Source of the DNA: Micrococcaceae bacterium UBA7136
GTDB lineage: Bacteria; Actinomycetota; Actinomycetes; Actinomycetales; Micrococcaceae
Reading direction: 5' to 3'
DNA: 7,512 nt
NCBI GenBank assembly: GCA_002492045.1
Contig: DKXC01000010.1
Location: forward strand, 19,726 to 27,237
Position numbers and translations under genes: made by a program. This document shows positions 5,204-7,512 of this stretch, in pieces (within the stretch, counting starts at the first letter, position 1; the number at the start of each line of letters is the position of its first letter). The notes beneath the pieces are model-generated. The model had not been told where the DNA came from, searched no databases, and saw only the letters and a list, made by a program, of their open reading frames with translations.

Positions 5204-5446
5204 CCTGTACCCTCTGTCACCTCAGGCCCGCAAAGGCAGGCGCATAGGGTAGAGTGGAACCTTGTGCATAGGGGGAGACCCCCATTTATCTCTTAGCGTC
5301 AAGCCCTCAAGAAGAGAACCGAGAAACGGTTGCCCGCCCCCAGTGGTGGATGAAGAAACAGGTACATAGGGCCCCTGGCGAGACTAGCCCCTGGGATACC
5401 CCTTTCGCAGACCGACTGCGCCTGCACCCCATCCATTGAGGACAAA
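5204..5446 (+). other. 243-base gene-free leader region upstream of the DEAD-box helicase
   Basis: No supported gene lies here. It contains CATAGGG three times (5243-5249, 5267-5273, 5365-5371), a GGGGG-AGA-CCCCC hairpin (5271-5283) followed by ATTTATC that may weakly end the DUF2079 transcript, and hairpins AACCG-agaaa-CGGTT (5317-5331) and CGCAG-accga-CTGCG (5406-5420). GCCCCTGG is repeated directly (5371-5378, 5387-5394). Possible promoter elements are TTGTGC (5262-5267) with TTATCT (5286-5291) 18 bases on, or TAGAGT (5250-5255). If one of these is used, the helicase mRNA has a structured leader of about 150-190 bases, as known for deaD/csdA in enterobacteria. Confidence 0.5.
5271..5290 (+). 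terminator. Weak hairpin, possible terminator of the DUF2079 gene
   Basis: GGGGG and CCCCC pair around a 3-base AGA loop, followed by ATTTATC. The stem is short and the T-run poor, and it lies 68 bases past the stop codon, so it may instead be part of the helicase leader. Confidence 0.3.
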
Positions 5447-7372
5447 ATGACTGAAGAAAAAGCACCCCTAACTAGCCCTGACCAAAAGAGCCAAGAAAAT
5501 ACCCAAACCCCCGAAGAGGGCATCCGCTTCACTGACCTGGGCCTGGACGGCCGGGTCCTAGCAGCCCTTGAAAAGGTGGGCTACGAGAAGCCCTCGCCCA
5601 TTCAGGAACAGACCATTCCCCTTCTGCTCGAAGGCAAGGACGTCGTGGGCCTGGCCCAGACCGGTACCGGCAAGACCGCAGCCTTTGCCCTGCCTGCCCT
5701 CTCTACCCTGGCTGAGCTGGCCGATATCAACGGTGTTTCTAAGGAAACCCAGGTACTGGTGCTAGCCCCCACCCGTGAACTGGCCCTGCAGGTTGCAGAA
5801 GCCTTCTCCTCCTACGCCAGCGATATGGAAGACTTCACTGTGCTTCCGGTCTACGGTGGTTCCCCCTACGGCCCCCAGTTGGCCGGTCTCAAGCGGGGCG
5901 CCCAGGTGGTAGTAGGCACCCCCGGCCGCGTCATTGACCACCTCAAGAAGGGGTCCTTGGACCTTTCTAACCTTCAGTACCTGGTACTGGACGAGGCTGA
6001 TGAGATGCTGCGCATGGGCTTTGCTGAGGACGTTGAAGAGATCCTAGCCCAGACTCCCGACTCTAAGCAGGTGGCCCTCTTTAGCGCCACCATGCCCAAG
6101 ACTATCCGCAAGATCGCCGAGAACTACCTCAAGGATCCGGTGGAGGTGCGGGTCAAGTCTAAGACCACCACCAGTGCCAACATCCGCCAGCGCTACATGC
6201 AGGTTAAGCACTCCCACAAGCTGGAGGCCATGACCCGTCTGCTGGAGGTTGAGGACTACGACGGTGTAATTGCCTTCGTCCGCACCAAGAAGGAAACCGA
6301 GGAGGTGGCCGACAAGCTTAAGGCCCGTGGCTTCCAGGCAGCCGCCATTAACGGTGATATTCCCCAGAATCTGCGTGAGCGTACGGTGGAGTCCCTGCGC
6401 GACGGCCGAATCGACATTCTGGTGGCTACTGACGTGGCTGCCCGCGGCCTGGACGTAGAACGAATCTCCCTGGTGGTCAACTTCGACATCCCTCACGACA
6501 CTGAGTCCTATGTGCACCGGATTGGCCGTACCGGCCGGGCCGGACGTCAGGGCGAGGCCGTGCTCTTCATGACCCCCCGCGAGAAGTACATGCTACGGCA
6601 GATTGAGAAGGCTACCCGCCAGCAGGTGGAGGCCATGCACATGCCCAGCGTGGACGACGTCAACAGCACCCGTAAGCAGAAGTTTGCCCAGCAGATTACT
6701 GACACTATCGAGAGCCAGGATTTGTCCTTCTTCCGTCAGCTCATTGATGCTTACGCCAGTGAGCATGATGTTGAGGGCGAAGAAATTGCTGCTGCCCTGG
6801 CTGTTATTGCCCAGCAGGGACGTCCCTTCCTGGCTGAGGAGATGCTGGAGCCTGAGCGTCCCAAGCGGCGGGAGCGGGACTTTGAGGGGGATAAGCCCCG
6901 CGGTGGCCGTCGCCGCTCTGAAGAGGGCATGGTGGATTACAAGCTGAACGTGGGCCGGTCTTCTCGGGTCTCTCCGGCAGCTATTGTGGGTGCCCTGACC
7001 AATGAGGGTGGCCTGACCGGTAGCCAGGTGGGTTCTATTGATATCCGCCAGCATTTCACCATTGTGGCTCTGCCTGAGGCTGAGCTGCCTGCTGACTTCT
7101 TTGAGCGACTTGAGGACACCCAGGTGGCTGGTGAGTTCATTAATATCAAGCGGGACCGGGGCCCTAAGGGCGGTGGACGAAAGTTTGACCGCCAGGAGGG
7201 TGACTTCGGCAAGAAGGACTTTGGCGGTAAGAAGAAGTTCAAGCGCCAGGACCGAGACTTTGCCGACCGTGACTTCGGCAAGAAGAAGCTCAAGGGTAAG
7301 AAGTTTGACCGGGACGACCGCTTTGGTAAGAAGGACTTTGGCGGTAAGAAGAAGGGCAAGAAGAAGTTCTAA
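5447..7372 (+). CDS. deaD: DeaD/CsdA-type DEAD-box ATP-dependent RNA helicase
   Basis: 641 residues. It unwinds short RNA duplexes using ATP; relatives act in ribosome assembly, mRNA turnover and cold adaptation. All core motifs are intact: Q motif (Phe28 to Gln53), motif I AQTGTGKT (70-77), Ia PTRELA (108-113), Ib TPGR (158-161), II DEAD (182-185), III SAT (213-215), IV VIAFVRT (274-280), V TDVAARGLD (328-336), VI HRIGRTGRAG (357-366). A helical spacer (about 400-465) and a basic linker lead to a DbpA-type RNA-binding domain (about 497-570, MVDYKLNVGRSSRVSP onward, ending EFINIKRD). The tail (about 571-641) is disordered and rich in Lys, Asp, Gly and Phe, with an internal duplication. Start: ATG 5447 with GAGGA (5438-5442) four bases upstream. 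This domain order fits DeaD/CsdA rather than RhlE or SrmB. The long leader suggests post-transcriptional control, which is inference. Confidence 0.95.
   Translation: MTEEKAPLTSPDQKSQENTQTPEEGIRFTDLGLDGRVLAALEKVGYEKPSPIQEQTIPLLLEGKDVVGLAQTGTGKTAAFALPALSTLAELADINGVSKETQVLVLAPTRELALQVAEAFSSYASDMEDFTVLPVYGGSPYGPQLAGLKRGAQVVVGTPGRVIDHLKKGSLDLSNLQYLVLDEADEMLRMGFAEDVEEILAQTPDSKQVALFSATMPKTIRKIAENYLKDPVEVRVKSKTTTSANIRQRYMQVKHSHKLEAMTRLLEVEDYDGVIAFVRTKKETEEVADKLKARGFQAAAINGDIPQNLRERTVESLRDGRIDILVATDVAARGLDVERISLVVNFDIPHDTESYVHRIGRTGRAGRQGEAVLFMTPREKYMLRQIEKATRQQVEAMHMPSVDDVNSTRKQKFAQQITDTIESQDLSFFRQLIDAYASEHDVEGEEIAAALAVIAQQGRPFLAEEMLEPERPKRRERDFEGDKPRGGRRRSEEGMVDYKLNVGRSSRVSPAAIVGALTNEGGLTGSQVGSIDIRQHFTIVALPEAELPADFFERLEDTQVAGEFINIKRDRGPKGGGRKFDRQEGDFGKKDFGGKKKFKRQDRDFADRDFGKKKLKGKKFDRDDRFGKKDFGGKKKGKKKF
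7181..7240 (+). repeat. Helicase tail repeat, unit 1
   Basis: Encodes KFDRQEGDFGKKDFGGKKKF (residues 579-598). Positions 7211-7237 (27 bp) are identical to 7328-7354 in unit 2, offset 117 bp, although codon choice could vary, which indicates a fairly recent in-frame duplication. Confidence 0.85.
7301..7357 (+). repeat. Helicase tail repeat, unit 2
   Basis: Encodes KFDRDDRFGKKDFGGKKKG (residues 619-637), one codon shorter than unit 1 before the identical 27-bp core at 7328-7354. A partial third copy (DFGKKKLKGKK, residues 609-619) lies between the two units. Confidence 0.85.
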
Positions 7373-7389
7373 GCCTGAGCTGGCCTGCG

Positions 7390-7414
7390 GCCCCTCCTTG
7401 GGCGGGGGAGGGGC
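7390..7414 (+). terminator. G/C-rich hairpin after deaD, no U-tract
   Basis: GCCCCTCC (7390-7397) pairs with GGAGGGGC (7407-7414) around a 9-base loop, 18 bases after the deaD stop. The following bases (GGTGTGGGTG) contain no T-run, so this would be a non-canonical terminator or may need Rho. Confidence 0.5.
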
Positions 7415-7465
7415 GGTGTGGGTGAGGACACGGAGTTCTGATTTGCCTTCTGCTGGGGTTCTCCA

Positions 7466-7482
7466 GTAGAGTATTATCTGTT
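7466..7482 (+). promoter_or_regulatory. Candidate promoter core of the downstream tRNA
   Basis: GTAGAGTATTATCTGTT contains TATTAT (7472-7477), 5 of 6 matches to the -10 consensus, and resembles the element upstream of tRNA-Tyr at 2939-2956. Only 5 bases separate it from the mature tRNA start, so the transcript would begin at or next to the mature 5' end. No good -35 is visible. Confidence 0.5.
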
Positions 7483-7512
7483 GCCCCGATAGCTCAGTGG
7501 TAGAGCGCCATC
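7483..7512 (+). tRNA. tRNA, 5' part only (isoacceptor not readable)
   Basis: GCCCCGA would be the 5' acceptor strand, followed by TA, a D arm GCTC-AGTGGTA-GAGC, then G and CCATC, the 5' side of the anticodon stem. The window ends before the anticodon, so the amino acid cannot be assigned. Confidence 0.9.

Noticed and set aside
5299..5532. 77-codon - strand frame across the helicase leader
   Set aside because: It overlaps the helicase N-terminus in antisense and has no recognisable motifs.
6593..7359. Long - strand frames opposite the 3' half of the helicase gene
   Set aside because: They are shadows of a gene with intact motifs on the + strand; the Phe/Ser/Pro-rich product is simply the complement of Lys-rich codons.
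7038..7469. 143-codon + strand frame running past the helicase stop
   Set aside because: Ser/Leu/Arg-rich reading of the helicase in another frame, with no ribosome binding site or family resemblance; it also runs through the downstream hairpin.
1..7512. A mobile element, prophage or defence system
   Set aside because: No transposase, integrase, phage or defence genes and no element boundaries are visible; the genes are typical chromosomal housekeeping types.

Overview
The window looks like ordinary chromosomal DNA from a fairly G+C-rich actinobacterium. The HtpX homologue has mycobacterial-type motifs, and the thioredoxin and the DeaD-type helicase with a Lys-rich tail fit Micrococcaceae. 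My best guess is a Rothia-like organism; this is inferred from remembered family sequences and was not tested by a search.

Layout: (1) 1-935, the 3' part of a + strand gene for a highly repetitive Pro/Glu/Val/Ser protein, ending in a non-repetitive domain of about 90 residues that I do not recognise, then a strong hairpin terminator. (2) 1088-1975, htpX (M48 membrane metalloprotease). (3) 2056-2547, a YajQ-family gene on the - strand, convergent with htpX; the two share a bidirectional terminator. (4) about 2679-2882, a small + strand ORF of unknown function, divergent from yajQ. (5) 2989-3073, tRNA-Tyr(GTA) with an encoded CCA and a textbook UUCG-loop terminator. (6) 3182-3541, thioredoxin with its own terminator. 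(7) about 3674-5203, a DUF2079-type polytopic membrane protein whose likely promoter lies inside the trxA terminator. (8) 5204-5446, a 243-base leader region with three copies of a 7-mer and several small hairpins. (9) 5447-7372, a DeaD/CsdA-type DEAD-box RNA helicase with a DbpA-like RNA-binding domain and a duplicated basic tail. (10) from 7483, the first 30 bases of a second tRNA cut by the window edge.

Most genes are single transcription units separated by recognisable terminators, so I see no multi-gene operon. HtpX (membrane protein quality control), thioredoxin (disulfide reduction) and the helicase (RNA unfolding, ribosome assembly, cold adaptation) are all stress or maintenance functions, but their proximity does not by itself show a joint pathway. 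I see no mobile element, CRISPR array, prophage or defence system. The least ordinary items are the repeat protein at the left edge with its unrecognised C-terminal domain, the promoter nested in the trxA terminator, and the structured helicase leader.
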